DNA from: Rickettsia endosymbiont of Diachasma alloeum
GTDB lineage: Bacteria; Pseudomonadota; Alphaproteobacteria; Rickettsiales; Rickettsiaceae
Reading direction: 5' to 3'
DNA: 21,535 nt
NCBI GenBank assembly: GCA_020404485.1
Contig: DYDT01000137.1
Coordinates: 1-21,535 of the forward strand
Made by a program: the position numbers and the translations under genes. Positions 6,491 through 21,193 of the stretch are shown one piece after another. How positions within the stretch are numbered: position 1 is the first letter of the stretch; each line of letters starts with the position of its first letter. The notes beneath the pieces were generated by a model. It saw only the letters and a program-made list of their open reading frames with translations, had not been told where the DNA came from and searched no databases.

Positions 6491-8584
6491 ATGAGTAAAA
6501 AGCTTGAAAACATCCGTAATATCGGTATATGTGCTCATATTGATGCAGGTAAAACTACTACTACAGAACGTATTCTATATTATACAGGTAAATCTCATAA
6601 AATAGGTGAAGTTCATGAGGGTGGTGCTACCATGGACTGGATGGAGCAGGAGCAGGAACGTGGTATAACAATTACCTCGGCTGCTACTACTTGTAGATGG
6701 CAAGATAAACAAATTAATATTATTGATACTCCTGGACACGTTGACTTTACTATTGAAGTAGAGCGTTCTTTACGTGTTCTTGATGGTGCTGTTGCAGTAT
6801 TTGACGGTGTTGCAGGTGTGGAACCGCAATCTGAAACGGTATGGAGACAAGCTGATAAATATAATGTTCCTAGAATGTGTTTTGTCAATAAAATGGACAG
6901 AATGGGAGCAGATTTTTATAGATGTGTTGAGATGATCAAGGATCGTTTAGGAGCAAAGCCTTTAGTTATTCAGCTTCCAATAGGCATTGAAGAAAATTTC
7001 AAAGGAGTTGTTGACCTTGTTAAAATGCAAGCAATAGTTTGGAAAGATGAGTCTTTAGGTGCTGAGTATTTTTATCAAGAAATTCCTGATGATATGAAAG
7101 CAAAGGCAGAAGAATATCGTGCTAATTTGCTTGATATGGTTGTTGAGCTAGACGATAAAATCATGGAAAAATATTTGTCTGGTGAGGAAGTAACAGAAGA
7201 AGAAATTAAGAAATTAATAAGAAAAGGTACTATTTCAGCAGCTTTTTATCCAGTTTTATGTGGTAGTGCATTCAAAAATAAAGGCGTACAGCCCTTACTT
7301 GATGCTGTAGTAGATTATTTACCATCACCTATTGATATTGCTACAGTAAAAGGCGTTGAAGTTAGCACAGGTGAGGAAAAAGATTTTCCTATTTCTGTGT
7401 CTGAGCCATTTTCTGCCTTAGCATTTAAAATTATGAATGATCCTTTTGTTGGTTCATTAACTTTTATTAGAGTGTACTCAGGTAAGATTACGTCAGGAAC
7501 TAGCGTTATTAATACTGTAAAGAATAAAAGAGAGAAAATAGGTAGAATGCTATTAATGCATGCTAATAACCGTGAGGATGTAAAAGAGGCATCAGCAGGT
7601 GATATAGTAGCATTAGCAGGACTTAAAGATACTACTACTGGTGATACGTTATCAGATGAAGATAAAAAAGTAATACTTGAAAGAATGGAATTCCCTGAGC
7701 CGGTCATTGAGCTTGCGGTAGAGCCTAAATCAAAGGTCGATCAAGAAAAAATGGGTCTAGCTCTTTCTCGTTTAGCAGCTGAAGATCCTTCATTTAGCAC
7801 TTCAACTGATCAAGAAACAGGGCAAACTGTTATTAAGGGAATGGGTGAGCTTCACTTGGAAATTATCATCGATCGTATGAGAAGAGAATTTAAAGTTGAA
7901 GCGAATATAGGAGCTCCTCAAGTTGCATATCGTGAAACAATTACTAAATCTTGTGAAATTGATTATACCCATAAAAAGCAATCAGGTGGTGCAGGACAAT
8001 TTGCACGTGTAAAAATTATTTTTGAACCTTTAAAAGACGTAAAAGATTTAAAAGAAGAAGATAAAAATAAGAGCTTTATTTTTGAAAGTAAAATTGTTGG
8101 TGGTGCTGTACCTAAAGAATATATTCCTGGTGTAGAAAAAGGATTAAATAACATTAGAGAAACAGGCGTAATTGCAGGTTATCCTATGATTGATTTTAAA
8201 GCTACATTAATTGATGGAGCTTTCCATGATGTGGATTCTAGCGTACTTGCATTTGAAATTGCCGTAAAAGCAGCATTTAGAGAGGGAATGCCTAAAGGTA
8301 ACCCTAAATTACTTGAACCTATTATAAAAGTTGAAGTGATTACACCAGATGAGTATATGGGTGATGTTATTGGTGATCTAAATAGTCGTAGAGGACAAGT
8401 TCAAGGTATGGAGCCAAGAGGTAATGCTCAAGTGATTAAGGCACATGTTCCTTTAGCTGAAATGTTCGGTTATGTTAATACGCTTAGATCTTTATCGCAA
8501 GGTAGAGCTCAGTATAGCATGGTATTTGATCATTATGACCAAGTGCCAACTCAAGTTGCAGATACTATTAAGGCTAAAAAATAA
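6491..8584 (+). CDS. fusA: Elongation factor G
   Basis: EF-G is the GTPase that moves tRNAs and mRNA through the ribosome after peptide transfer and helps recycle ribosomes. The 697-residue length is normal. The G domain motifs are AHIDAGKT (15-22), RGITI (57-61), DTPGHVDF (79-86, with the catalytic-loop His83) and NKMD (133-136). Domains II-V follow, with GMGELHLEI in domain III and the domain IV start YRETI. Near the end [13 protein letters not shown] is the domain V signature. No frameshift or insertion is seen. In many bacteria tuf follows directly; here a tRNA-Trp gene does, 99 nt later. Confidence 0.97.
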   Translation: MSKKLENIRNIGICAHIDAGKTTTTERILYYTGKSHKIGEVHEGGATMDWMEQEQERGITITSAATTCRWQDKQINIIDTPGHVDFTIEVERSLRVLDGAVAVFDGVAGVEPQSETVWRQADKYNVPRMCFVNKMDRMGADFYRCVEMIKDRLGAKPLVIQLPIGIEENFKGVVDLVKMQAIVWKDESLGAEYFYQEIPDDMKAKAEEYRANLLDMVVELDDKIMEKYLSGEEVTEEEIKKLIRKGTISAAFYPVLCGSAFKNKGVQPLLDAVVDYLPSPIDIATVKGVEVSTGEEKDFPISVSEPFSALAFKIMNDPFVGSLTFIRVYSGKITSGTSVINTVKNKREKIGRMLLMHANNREDVKEASAGDIVALAGLKDTTTGDTLSDEDKKVILERMEFPEPVIELAVEPKSKVDQEKMGLALSRLAAEDPSFSTSTDQETGQTVIKGMGELHLEIIIDRMRREFKVEANIGAPQVAYRETITKSCEIDYTHKKQSGGAGQFARVKIIFEPLKDVKDLKEEDKNKSFIFESKIVGGAVPKEYIPGVEKGLNNIRETGVIAGYPMIDFKATLIDGAFHDVDSSVLAFEIAVKAAFREGMPKGNPKLLEPIIKVEVITPDEYMGDVIGDLNSRRGQVQGMEPRGNAQVIKAHVPLAEMFGYVNTLRSLSQGRAQYSMVFDHYDQVPTQVADTIKAKK

Positions 8585-8629
8585 TATTTATTATTAGCTT
8601 AAAAGTAAAGTAAGATTAAAAATATTATA

Positions 8630-8676
8630 TTTAAATAAAAAGGTTTTCAATAAATTTTGTTGATTTTTTATTTAAA
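8630..8676. repeat. AT-only inverted repeat between fusA and tRNA-Trp
   Basis: TTTAAATAAAAA (8630-8641) is the reverse complement of TTTTTATTTAAA (8665-8676), with a 23-nt loop. A T-rich run lies in the right arm. It may weakly terminate fusA transcripts or sit in the promoter of the tRNA gene, but all-AT stems of this length can arise by chance in this genome. Confidence 0.3.
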
Positions 8677-8683
8677 ATATGAT

Positions 8684-8756
8684 AGGAGTGTAGCTCAATT
8701 GGTAGAGCACCGGTCTCCAAAACCGGAGGTTGCGGGTTCGATGCCTGTCGCTCCTG
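8684..8756 (+). tRNA. trnW: tRNA-Trp (anticodon CCA)
   Basis: A 73-nt cloverleaf can be laid out: acceptor AGGAGTG/CGCTCCT with one T-G pair, D arm GCTC/GAGC, anticodon stem CCGGT/ACCGG with loop CTCCAAA (anticodon CCA), variable loop AGGTT, T arm GCGGG/CCTGT with loop TTCGATG, and discriminator G. The bases after the discriminator are CGCCA, not CCA, so the CCA end is apparently added after transcription. It stands where a tufB-trnW-secE order is usual in other bacteria, but without tuf. Confidence 0.95.
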
Positions 8757-8804
8757 CGCCATTACAGGTAATAGGGCTTTTTACTATAAAATAACTTAAT
8801 AAAT

Positions 8805-9005
8805 ATGTTTAAAGAGTATAAAATATATAAGTTTTTTGAACAAGTTAAACAAGAAGCTTATAAAGTAGTTTGGCCCACTAAAAAAGAGTTAACTGCTTCG
8901 ACTTTAGTAGTCATAGTAGCAGTTTTTGTTTTTAGCCTAATTTGTTTAGTGCTCGATTATGGTATACATAATATAATACAAATTTTACTTAACATCGGTA
9001 AATAA
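8805..9005 (+). CDS. secE: Preprotein translocase subunit SecE
   Basis: SecE clamps the SecY channel in the inner membrane. This is the short, 66-residue form with a single transmembrane helix at about 30-56 ([20 protein letters not shown]). The amphipathic stretch before it holds the conserved [13 protein letters not shown] (17-29), the family hallmark. It lies between tRNA-Trp and nusG, the standard position, and nusG follows after 18 nt. Confidence 0.93.
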
Positions 9006-9023
9006 GTTATCAAGGAATAAATT

Positions 9024-9596
9024 GTGGCAGAACAAAATATAGATGATATATTGTCAAATTCTGAAAAAGATACAAAAAAGTGGTATGTTATACATACTGC
9101 ATCAGGAGCAGAAAATCGTATAAAACGAATGATGCTTGAGAGAATTAGCAAGCAGAAAATGTCAGATTTTTTTGATGATATATTAGTACCGGTTTTTGGT
9201 GTTTCCGAGGTTAAGCGTGGTAAAAACGTCAAGGTAGAAAAAAAATTAATGCCTAGTTATATTCTAATAAAAATGAATATGACAGATAAATCTTGGCATT
9301 TAGTAAAAAATATACCAGGAGTAACAGGCTTTTTAGGTAGTAAAACTACTCCAAAGGCTCTTACGGAAAGTGAAATACAGAATATTAGATTAGAAACCGA
9401 AGCTAAAGAAGCAAAAGATGCGAAATTATATGAGGTCGGTGAAATATTAACTGTTACAGAAGGACCTTTTGAAACCTTTACAGGTACTGTAGAAGAAGTA
9501 GATCAAGAAAAAGCTAGATTAAAAGTTTCAGTATCAATATTTGGCAAAGCAACTCCGATAGAGTTAAGCTTTACCCAAGTAAAGAAAACCGACTAA
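9024..9596 (+). CDS. nusG: Transcription termination/antitermination factor NusG
   Basis: NusG binds RNA polymerase and links it to Rho and to the leading ribosome. The 190-residue protein has the NGN domain at about 18-125, with KKWYVIHTASGAENRIK, FGVSEVKRGK and the PGVTGFLGS segment, and a KOW domain at about 140-185 with VTEGPFETFTGTVEEVD. I take the GTG at 9024, which has AAGGA eight bases upstream and gives MAEQN; the next in-frame Met falls inside the NGN domain. Confidence 0.94.
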   Translation: MAEQNIDDILSNSEKDTKKWYVIHTASGAENRIKRMMLERISKQKMSDFFDDILVPVFGVSEVKRGKNVKVEKKLMPSYILIKMNMTDKSWHLVKNIPGVTGFLGSKTTPKALTESEIQNIRLETEAKEAKDAKLYEVGEILTVTEGPFETFTGTVEEVDQEKARLKVSVSIFGKATPIELSFTQVKKTD

Positions 9597-9638
9597 TGTA
9601 AATAGATTGTAAATAAATAGAATTATTATTTGATTATC

Positions 9639-9667
9639 TTTAAAGATAAAAAAGTTAAGGCTATAAT
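9639..9667 (+). promoter_or_regulatory. Possible promoter before rplK
   Basis: TTTAAA (9639-9644), a 17-nt spacer and a perfect TATAAT (9662-9667) lie 28 nt before the rplK start. A ribosomal protein operon promoter at this place would match the L11 promoter of other bacteria. The -35 box is poor and a short distance to the start leaves little leader. Confidence 0.3.
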
Positions 9668-9694
9668 TAAGAGAGAAAAAAAGGATATTCGTAA

Positions 9695-10129
9695 ATGGCA
9701 CAAAAAATAGAAAGTTATATTAATTTGATTGTACATGCTGGCGAAGCTACCCCTGCTCCTCCTATAGGACCAGCATTGGGGCAAAGAAAAGTTAATATTA
9801 TGGAATTTTGTAAAGCTTTTAATGCTGCTACACAAGGTACAGAAAAAGGAACTCCTCTTCCAACTGTCATTACTGTATACGCAGATAAAAGTTTTACTTT
9901 TAGAGTTAAAACACCTCCAGCGTCGTATTATATAAAGAAATTTGCTAAAGTTAAAAAAGGTTCTAGTGCTACTAAAAAGGAAGCTGTTGTAGCCAAGATC
10001 ACCATGGAAGATTGTCGTGAGATCGCAAAGTTAAAAATGCCTGATCTAAATACAAAAGATATTAATGCAGCAACAAAGATTATTTGTGGTAGTGCAGCAT
10101 CTATGGGAATTGAAGTTGTAGGGAATTAA
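9695..10129 (+). CDS. rplK: 50S ribosomal protein L11
   Basis: L11 forms part of the GTPase-associated centre of the large subunit with L10 and L7/L12. The 144-residue protein begins [20 protein letters not shown] and has the proline-rich [20 protein letters not shown] of the N-terminal domain and the rRNA-binding C-terminal domain with [20 protein letters not shown](MGIEV). AAAAAGGA precedes the ATG. rplA starts five bases after the stop, so they form one translational unit. Confidence 0.96.
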   Translation: MAQKIESYINLIVHAGEATPAPPIGPALGQRKVNIMEFCKAFNAATQGTEKGTPLPTVITVYADKSFTFRVKTPPASYYIKKFAKVKKGSSATKKEAVVAKITMEDCREIAKLKMPDLNTKDINAATKIICGSAASMGIEVVGN

Positions 10130-10134
10130 TTATT

Positions 10135-10854
10135 ATGTCAAATAACAAAGATGTTGTTATAAAATCTAGCGGCGGTAAGAAAATAAGAGAAGCACGCGTT
10201 AAAGTAAAATCGGATAGTTTATATAATTTAACAACTGCGGTTGAGAAATTAAAATCCGCTTCTTATGTTAAATTTGATCCAACTTTAGAAATAGTTATGA
10301 AGCTTGGAATTGATCCAAGACATTCTGATCAAATGGTACGTGGTGTAGTGAATTTGCCAGCAGGTACAGGTAAAACTGTAAGAGTTGCCGTTATTTGTAA
10401 AGAAGAAAGAGAAGAAGAAGCTAAAGCTGCGGGTGCGGATTTAGTAGGCTCAAGCAATATTATTGATGAAATTAAAGCTGGTAAGATCAATTTTGATGTA
10501 TGTATAGCTACCCCTGATATGATGGCAGTTATAGGTTCAGTTGCAAGAATTTTAGGACCAAAAGGTTTAATGCCTAATCCTAAACTTGGAACAGTGACAT
10601 TAGATATTAAGGGTGCTGTTAAGAATGCTAAAAGTGGTCAAGTAGAGTATAGAGCGGACAAAGCAGGTATAATTCACGCAGGTCTTGGAAAATTATCTTT
10701 TTCAGATCAAGATTTATTAAAAAATTTGAAAGCGTTTATTGATGCAGTAATTAAAGCAAAGCCTACTGGAGTGAAAGGAAGTTATTTAAAAGCAATATAT
10801 TTATCTTCTACTATGGGTGCATCAGTACAAATAGATTTAGCTAGCATAGCATAA
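10135..10854 (+). CDS. rplA: 50S ribosomal protein L1
   Basis: L1 forms the mobile stalk near the E site and, in other bacteria, represses its own operon by binding the L11 leader. The 239-residue protein has the family elements in order: [20 protein letters not shown], the inserted domain with GADLVG and [30 protein letters not shown], and [17 protein letters not shown], ending with [13 protein letters not shown]. It is slightly longer at the N-terminus than in E. coli. The downstream gap to rplJ is 249 nt, so this gene probably ends the L11 operon. Confidence 0.96.
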   Translation: MSNNKDVVIKSSGGKKIREARVKVKSDSLYNLTTAVEKLKSASYVKFDPTLEIVMKLGIDPRHSDQMVRGVVNLPAGTGKTVRVAVICKEEREEEAKAAGADLVGSSNIIDEIKAGKINFDVCIATPDMMAVIGSVARILGPKGLMPNPKLGTVTLDIKGAVKNAKSGQVEYRADKAGIIHAGLGKLSFSDQDLLKNLKAFIDAVIKAKPTGVKGSYLKAIYLSSTMGASVQIDLASIA

Positions 10855-11103
10855 ACTAAATTTAATACATTTGAATCTATATTCTTTAGCTACCTAACCT
10901 ATTGATTTATGTAAAGCTTAGTATATATTAAACTCATTTGTACCAAATTTTATAAATACAGCTTAAAGTAAAACTTCAAATATTGATCTAGATTTTTGTA
11001 AGTAGACTAATAAAGTATGAAAGAATAGTAATCTTAATAAATAATAAGTTATTAAGAAAAGTATAGAAACATCTCAAGTGTTGTAACAAGGAGAATTAAT
11101 AAA
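10855..11103 (+). promoter_or_regulatory. Leader region between rplA and rplJ
   Basis: This 249-nt gene-free stretch holds a promoter-like pair, TTGATT (10902-10907) and TATATT (10924-10929) with a 16-nt spacer. About 150 nt of AU-rich leader follow, with AAGGAG at 11088-11093 as the ribosome binding site of rplJ. L10 (with L7/L12) binds a leader of similar size to control rplJL in many bacteria; that is a plausible role here, but I could not draw a convincing structure by eye and saw no terminator after rplA. Confidence 0.35.
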
Positions 11104-11613
11104 GTGTTAAGATCAGAAAAACCGGAAGCTGTAGAAGAAATAGTAAGTATTTATAAAGATTCACCATCTGTAATCGTTGCTCATTATCACGGATTAACTG
11201 TTAGTGAAGTCAATTCACTTAGAGAGTCTCTTAAGTCTAAAGATGCAGGTTTTAAAGTTGTTAAAAATACTTTAGCAAAAATAGCAGCAAATAAAGCGGG
11301 TCTTGATGATATTGTAAGCTTATTTTCAGGTCCTACCGCTATTGTTTATTCTAAAGAGCCGGTTGAAATGGCAAAGTTAGTAGTTAATTTTGCTAAAAGC
11401 AATGAAAATCTTAAGATTGTTGGCGGTATAGTCGATAAACAAGTATTAAATGAACATTCAATAAAAGAACTTTCTAAGTTACCTTCACTAAATGAACTTA
11501 GAAGTAAAATTGTTGGGTTATTACAAGCTCCGGCTACTAAGATTGCAGGTGTTTTACAAGCACCGTCTTCAAGCTTAGCCAGGGTGGTACAAGCAAATGC
11601 TAGTAAAAATTAA
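11104..11613 (+). CDS. rplJ: 50S ribosomal protein L10
   Basis: L10 anchors L7/L12 dimers to the ribosome stalk base. The 169-residue protein starts at a GTG with AAGGAG ten bases upstream. It shows the N-terminal RNA-binding part with [20 protein letters not shown] and [15 protein letters not shown], then [11 protein letters not shown] and [13 protein letters not shown], and a C-terminal helix ([20 protein letters not shown] onward) that carries L12-binding segments, ending in an unusual Ala/Ser-rich repeat of VLQAP. rplL follows 39 nt later. Confidence 0.95.
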   Translation: MLRSEKPEAVEEIVSIYKDSPSVIVAHYHGLTVSEVNSLRESLKSKDAGFKVVKNTLAKIAANKAGLDDIVSLFSGPTAIVYSKEPVEMAKLVVNFAKSNENLKIVGGIVDKQVLNEHSIKELSKLPSLNELRSKIVGLLQAPATKIAGVLQAPSSSLARVVQANASKN

Positions 11614-11652
11614 TTCAGATAATAATATATAATAAGTAAAAAGGAAAAAATT

Positions 11653-12024
11653 ATGGCAGATTTAGCTAAAATTGAAGAACAATTATCATCTTTAACATTA
11701 ATGCAAGCAGCTAAGCTTGTAAAAATGTTAGAAGAAAAATGGGGTGTATCTGCGGCAGCACCTGTAGCTGTAGCAGCTGCTGCCGCTCCTGCTGCTGTAG
11801 CAGCTGCTGAAAAAACTGATTTTGAAGTAGTTTTAGCTTCTAGTGGTGATAAAAAAGTGGAAGTAATTAAAGTTGTAAAAGAAATTACAGGTCTTGGTTT
11901 AATTGAAGCTAAAAAATTAGTTGATGAAGCTCCAAAACCAATTAAGAGCAATGTGAAAAAAGCAGAAGCAGAAGAAATTAAAAGCAAATTAGAAGCTGCT
12001 GGAGCAAAAGTAGAATTAAAGTAA
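11653..12024 (+). CDS. rplL: 50S ribosomal protein L7/L12
   Basis: L7/L12 is the multi-copy stalk protein that recruits translational GTPases. The 123-residue protein has the N-terminal dimerisation domain (about 1-33), an Ala/Pro/Val hinge (about 34-54, encoded by a GCT/GCA-rich repetitive run) and the globular C-terminal domain with [27 protein letters not shown] and [14 protein letters not shown], the factor-binding face. AAAAAGGA precedes the ATG. A hairpin terminator lies 63 nt after the stop, so most transcripts probably end here. Confidence 0.96.
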   Translation: MADLAKIEEQLSSLTLMQAAKLVKMLEEKWGVSAAAPVAVAAAAAPAAVAAAEKTDFEVVLASSGDKKVEVIKVVKEITGLGLIEAKKLVDEAPKPIKSNVKKAEAEEIKSKLEAAGAKVELK

Positions 12025-12086
12025 TTTTATTTTTATAATAAATATTTTACGTTAATATAAAATTTAAAATTGCTTATTAGAATTTT

Positions 12087-12128
12087 TAAAAGCCTTATTT
12101 TAGTAGTTAAATTTAAATAAGGCTTTTA
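12087..12128 (+). terminator. Terminator downstream of rplL
   Basis: TAAAAGCCTTATTT (12087-12100) pairs perfectly with AAATAAGGCTTTTA (12115-12128) around a 14-nt loop. The right arm ends in TTTTA followed by GCTATTTTG. It separates the L10 operon from rpoB, as the attenuating terminator does in E. coli, and may be only partly effective. Confidence 0.65.
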
Positions 12129-12641
12129 GCTATTTTGTTAATGAATTACTTTTTCATAAAGCAATTTGTTAGTAATTTCTAGTAGTTAACGCTAAGTTAA
12201 ACATTACCATTAAAAATTTTTATCAAAATTATCTTCATGTAACAAAAATTTTAGTTAATGTATTTAAGTTATAAAAGTGTAGCCATACTTACGTAACTTA
12301 AACCTTAAGCATTTAAAATATATATACTTGAAATATTAATGATGCAGATTTTAAGATAAAAATTTAATCTTAAATTCGACTAAAAAGATTAAGGTTTTGG
12401 CAAGACTTGTCCTTAATTAAATGAAGATTTACAGTAAATTATATTAAAAAAATTTACAGTATAAAAATGATAGCAAAAGCTACCTTAAGCTATTATTTCC
12501 TTGTTTTTATCAGTATTAAGGCAGATTTTTAAAATCTTATCTTAATGCTTGCGTTAATAAAGTTTAATAATAAGTCTATTAAGTTTCTTTAACTGTTAAC
12601 TTCAATGTTGATAGTTAATTTTTTATCAGTCAGGAGATTAT
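12129..12641 (+). promoter_or_regulatory. 513-nt gene-free region upstream of rpoB
   Basis: No convincing reading frame lies here on either strand. The stretch is about three quarters A+T. An 8-bp stem, TTAATCTT (12364-12371) with AAGATTAA (12385-12392), and a repeated TTTACAGTA (12428-12436 and 12453-12461) can be seen, the second copy leading into TATAAA (12460-12465). A promoter for rpoBC is expected in this interval, but I cannot choose one with confidence. AGGAG at 12632-12636 is the ribosome binding site of rpoB. Confidence 0.4.
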
Positions 12642-15600
12642 ATGGTTTCATTAAGGGATAATATTGAAGTACAACCCTTGTCACATAATAAAAAAGTAAG
12701 AAAAAATTTTGGTCATATAAATTTAGTAGCAGATATACCGAATTTGATTGAAATTCAAAAAAATTCATATGAAAAAAATTTTCTACAGCTAGATACAAAA
12801 GATTCCGAAAGAAAAAATAAAGGCTTACAATCTATATTAAATTCAATTTTTCCTATCTCTGATCCTTCTAATATAGCTAATTTAGAATTCGTTAAATATG
12901 AATTTGATACTCCAAAATATGATGTGGAGGAATGCACTCAAAGAAGCTTAAGCTATGATTCTGCTCTTAAGGTGACCTTAAGGTTAAGTATCTGGGATAT
13001 AGATGAAGATACTGGTAGCCGAGAAATTAAAGGTATAAAAGAACAGCAAGTATATATGGGTAATATCCCATTAATGACTAAAAATGGTACTTTTATCATT
13101 AATGGTACAGAAAGAGTAGTTGTATCGCAAATGCATCGCTCACCTGGGGTGTTCTTCTATCATGATGAGGGCAAAGTTCATTCTTCTAGAAAACTTTTAT
13201 ATTCTGCACGTGTTATTCCATATAGAGGGTCATGGCTTGATTTAGAGTTTGATGCTAAAGATATTATTTATTTTAGAATAGATAGAAAAAGAAAACTTTA
13301 TGCTACTACTTTGCTTAAAGCAATAGGCATGAGTACAGAAGAAATTATAAAATTTTATTATGATTCAGTACATTATAAAGCTGTTAAAAATAAGGGGTGG
13401 GCAGTTAAATTTATGCCTAGCTATATTACTGCACATAGATTAACAAGTGATTTAATAGATGCTGATACAGGAAATGTTTGGTTTAAAGCAGGACAAAAAA
13501 TTACTCCTCGCTTAGCTAAAAAATATGCTGGGGAAGGACTCAATAATATTTTAGTATCTCATGAGGCTTTAATTGGTAAATATTTATCTGAGGATTTAAA
13601 AGATCCTGAAAGTGATGAAATATTAGCAAAAATCGGTGAAATGATTACTGTTGAGTTACTTAGTGTAATTAGTGATCTTAAAATTAAAAATATTAGTGTA
13701 TTAGTAATTAATCCTCAATCCGGTCCATATATAAGAAATACTTTATTTTCTGATAAGAATCAAGATCGTGAATCAGCATTATTTGATATTTTTAGAGTAT
13801 TAAGACCAGGAGAGCCTGCTAATATTGAAGCTGCTGAAAGTTTATTTTATAATTTATTTTTTGACCCTGAAAGATATGATCTTTCAGAAGTAGGTCGAAT
13901 AAAAATGAATTCAAGGTTAGAATTGAATATTTCTGATGAAACTACAGTTTTAACTACAGATGATATAAAAAATATACTAAGAGTGTTAGTAGAGCTTAAA
14001 GATGGTAAAGGGATTATAGACGATATTGATCACTTAGGTAACAGAAGGGTTAGATCGGTTGGTGAATTGATAGAAAATCAATTCAGAATAGGTCTTGTCC
14101 GGATGGAAAAGTCAGTGGTTGAAAGAATGTCGGCAGGTGATATTGATACAGTAATGCCTCATGATTTAGTGAATTCTAAGATTTTAGTCTCAGTAGTTAA
14201 GGAATTCTTCAGTACTTCGCAATTATCCCAATTTATGGATCAAACAAATCCATTATCTGAAATAACTCACAAAAGAAGATTATCAGCATTAGGTCCTGGT
14301 GGTCTTAGTCGTGATAGAGCCGGCTTTGAAGTGCGTGACGTGCATCCAACTCACTATGGTCGTATTTGTCCTATTGAAACACCTGAAGGTCAAAATATCG
14401 GACTAATTAACTCTATGGCAACTTATGCTAGAATAAATAAGCATGGTTTTATAGAAAGCCCATATAGAAAAGTCAAAGATGGACATGTAACCGATGAAGT
14501 AGTATATCTTTCAGCTATTGAAGAAGGGAAGTATAAGATCGGTCAAGCAAATTCTAAGGTTGATAAAGACGGAGTATTGCAGGGCGAGTTTATTAATTGC
14601 CGAGTTGAAGGTGGCAATTTTGTAATGGTAGAGCCGCAAGAAGTAGACTTCATTGATGTAACGCCTATGCAGGTTGTATCTGTTGCAGCTTCCCTTATAC
14701 CGTTCTTAGAAAATGATGATGCTAACCGTGCTTTGATGGGATCAAACATGCAAAGACAAGCGGTTCCTTTAATTAAAACTGATGCACCTTTTGTGGGTAC
14801 AGGAGTTGAGGGTGTAGTAGCAAAAGATTCTGGAGCATCTGTACTTGCATTAAATGATGGTATAGTTGAGCAAGTAGATTCGAATAGAATTGTAATTAGA
14901 GCTATTGGTCAAAAAACCGAAAGTGCACCTTCAGTTGATATTTATAACTTATTAAAATTCCAAAAGTCTAACCATAATACTTGTATCAATCAAAAGCCTC
15001 TAGTTAAGGTAGGTCATTATGTTAAGAAGAATGATATTATAGCTGATGGACCTAGTACCGATAATGGTGAAATTGCTTTAGGTAGAAACGTTTTAGTCGC
15101 TTTCTTGCCTTGGAATGGATACAATTTTGAAGATTCAATTTTAATATCAGAGCGAATAGTAAAAGAAGACGTATTTACTTCTGTTCATATTGAAGAGTTT
15201 GAAGTAATAGCAAGAGATACTCGCCTTGGTCCTGAAGAAATTACGCGTGATATACCTAATGTAAGTGAAGAAGCACTTCGTCATCTTGATGAGGTCGGAA
15301 TAATTTATGTAGGTGCAGAAGTAAAAGCAGGTGATATTTTAGTAGGAAAAGTAACGCCGAAAAGCGAGTCGCCTATTACTCCTGAAGAAAAATTACTAAG
15401 AGCTATTTTTGGAGAAAAAGCTTTTGATGTGAAAGATTCATCTCTGCATGTTCCATCCGGAGTTAGTGGAACAGTAGTAGAGGTAAGAGTATTTTCTCGT
15501 CGAGGTGTTGAAAAAGATCAGCGTGCTATTGCTATCGAAAAGCAGCAAATTGAGAAACTAGCAAAAGATTGTGATGATGAGTTAGAAATTATCGAGCATT

Positions 15601-16760
15601 TTGTATTTGGTTGGCTTGAAAAGCTTTTAGTAGGGCAGGTAAGCATTAATGGTCCTAAGACAGTGAAAGCTGGACAAACTATTACAAGCGAAACCTTAAA
15701 AGGTTTATCTCAAGGACAGCTTTGGCAGTTTACTGTTGAAGATGCAAATGTAATGAACGAAATAGAACAGCTCAAAAGTCATTATGATGGTAAGAAAGAA
15801 GCTCTTAATAAAAGGTTTGCTACTAAAGTAGAAAAATTACAAAGTGGAGATAATTTACCTCAAGGTGCTTTAAAAGTTGTAAAAGTATTTATTGCAACTA
15901 AGCATAAATTACAGCCTGGTGATAAGATGGCAGGAAGACACGGAAATAAAGGTGTTATTTCACGTATTGTGCCAGAAGAGGATATGCCATTCTTAGAAGA
16001 TGGAACTGTAGTTGATATTGTTCTCAATCCTTTAGGTCTTCCTTCTCGTATGAATATAGGGCAGGTGCTTGAAACTCATCTTGGTTGGGCATCGGTGAAT
16101 CTAGCAAAAAAAATAGCAGGTTTAGTAGAAGAACATAAAACTAAACATGCAAGTATTGAGAAGATTAAGAAGTTTTTAATCGAGCTATATGGTGAGAATA
16201 TTAATCATATACTTGAAAACTCTGAAGAGGAAATTATTTCATTCTGTAATGAAGCTGCTAAGGGAGTATATTTTGCAACTCCAGTATTTGATGGTGCAAA
16301 GGTTGAAGACGTTAAGGATATGCTAAGGCTTGCAGGTCAAGATCTTTCAGGGCAAGTAAAGTTAATTGATGGTAGAACTGGTGAGTATTTTGATCGCTTA
16401 GTAACTGTAGGACAAAAATATTTATTAAAGCTACATCACTTAGTAGATAATAAAATTCACTCTCGTTCTATAGGTCCTTATAGTTTAGTGACTCAACAAC
16501 CTCTTGGAGGAAAATCGCATTTTGGTGGTCAGCGTTTTGGGGAAATGGAATGCTGGGCATTACAAGCATATGGAGCTGCTTATACGTTACAAGAAATGTT
16601 AACTGTTAAATCAGATGACGTAAATGGTAGAATTAAGATTTATGACTCTATAGTGCGTGGTGAAAATAATTTTGAATCTGGTATTCCTGAGTCATTTAAC
16701 GTGATGATAAAAGAATTTAGATCTTTATGTCTTAATGTAAAACTTGAAGTGACTTCTTAA
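12642..16760 (+). CDS. rpoB: DNA-directed RNA polymerase subunit beta
   Basis: The beta subunit forms one pincer of RNA polymerase, with the rifampicin pocket and part of the active centre. The 1372-residue length is normal. The rifampicin region reads SQLSQFMDQ, then [12 protein letters not shown]; residues Gln530, Asp533, His543 and Ser548 correspond to E. coli Gln513, Asp516, His526 and Ser531 and are all wild type. Further conserved blocks are [51 protein letters not shown] (catalytic-centre lysines) and, near the end, [19 protein letters not shown] and [11 protein letters not shown]. Residue 973 is Leu (CTA), a position reported as Leu in naturally rifampin-resistant rickettsiae. The ATG has AGGAG five bases upstream. 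Confidence 0.97.
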   Translation: MVSLRDNIEVQPLSHNKKVRKNFGHINLVADIPNLIEIQKNSYEKNFLQLDTKDSERKNKGLQSILNSIFPISDPSNIANLEFVKYEFDTPKYDVEECTQRSLSYDSALKVTLRLSIWDIDEDTGSREIKGIKEQQVYMGNIPLMTKNGTFIINGTERVVVSQMHRSPGVFFYHDEGKVHSSRKLLYSARVIPYRGSWLDLEFDAKDIIYFRIDRKRKLYATTLLKAIGMSTEEIIKFYYDSVHYKAVKNKGWAVKFMPSYITAHRLTSDLIDADTGNVWFKAGQKITPRLAKKYAGEGLNNILVSHEALIGKYLSEDLKDPESDEILAKIGEMITVELLSVISDLKIKNISVLVINPQSGPYIRNTLFSDKNQDRESALFDIFRVLRPGEPANIEAAESLFYNLFFDPERYDLSEVGRIKMNSRLELNISDETTVLTTDDIKNILRVLVELKDGKGIIDDIDHLGNRRVRSVGELIENQFRIGLVRMEKSVVERMSAGDIDTVMPHDLVNSKILVSVVKEFFSTSQLSQFMDQTNPLSEITHKRRLSALGPGGLSRDRAGFEVRDVHPTHYGRICPIETPEGQNIGLINSMATYARINKHGFIESPYRKVKDGHVTDEVVYLSAIEEGKYKIGQANSKVDKDGVLQGEFINCRVEGGNFVMVEPQEVDFIDVTPMQVVSVAASLIPFLENDDANRALMGSNMQRQAVPLIKTDAPFVGTGVEGVVAKDSGASVLALNDGIVEQVDSNRIVIRAIGQKTESAPSVDIYNLLKFQKSNHNTCINQKPLVKVGHYVKKNDIIADGPSTDNGEIALGRNVLVAFLPWNGYNFEDSILISERIVKEDVFTSVHIEEFEVIARDTRLGPEEITRDIPNVSEEALRHLDEVGIIYVGAEVKAGDILVGKVTPKSESPITPEEKLLRAIFGEKAFDVKDSSLHVPSGVSGTVVEVRVFSRRGVEKDQRAIAIEKQQIEKLAKDCDDELEIIEHFVFGWLEKLLVGQVSINGPKTVKAGQTITSETLKGLSQGQLWQFTVEDANVMNEIEQLKSHYDGKKEALNKRFATKVEKLQSGDNLPQGALKVVKVFIATKHKLQPGDKMAGRHGNKGVISRIVPEEDMPFLEDGTVVDIVLNPLGLPSRMNIGQVLETHLGWASVNLAKKIAGLVEEHKTKHASIEKIKKFLIELYGENINHILENSEEEIISFCNEAAKGVYFATPVFDGAKVEDVKDMLRLAGQDLSGQVKLIDGRTGEYFDRLVTVGQKYLLKLHHLVDNKIHSRSIGPYSLVTQQPLGGKSHFGGQRFGEMECWALQAYGAAYTLQEMLTVKSDDVNGRIKIYDSIVRGENNFESGIPESFNVMIKEFRSLCLNVKLEVTS

Positions 16761-21116
<4,356 letters not shown>

Positions 21117-21134
21117 GATTTGTGCGTAACTTAC

Positions 21135-21170
21135 AGCAATCTCATAAGGAAGTATATCCTTGAGATTGCT
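21135..21170 (+). terminator. Palindrome after rpoC, possible terminator
   Basis: AGCAATCTCA (21135-21144) pairs with TGAGATTGCT (21161-21170), and inside them AGGA pairs with TCCT. It lies 19 nt after the rpoC stop and could end transcription, but an A-rich tract rather than a T run follows. The right arm plus TCGTC is the exact reverse complement of 972-986, so it is also a copy of a dispersed repeat. Confidence 0.5.
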
Positions 21171-21193
21171 TCGTCAAAAAAGTCTTTAAATAT

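Noticed and set aside
7315..7707. 130-codon minus-strand open frame inside fusA
   Set aside because: It lies antisense within the EF-G coding region, has no ribosome binding site, and is Ser/Ile/Leu-rich as expected of an antisense shadow.
11750..11812. GCT/GCA-rich repetitive run that looks like a tandem repeat
   Set aside because: It encodes the Ala/Pro/Val hinge of L7/L12 and needs no other explanation.
11610..11987. 125-codon minus-strand frame opposite rplL
   Set aside because: Its Ala/Thr-rich middle is the antisense of the L7/L12 hinge codons; not a gene.
12589..12798. 69-codon minus-strand frame across the rpoB start
   Set aside because: Overlaps the rpoB ribosome binding site and coding start on the opposite strand, Phe/Leu-rich from AT bias, no family match.
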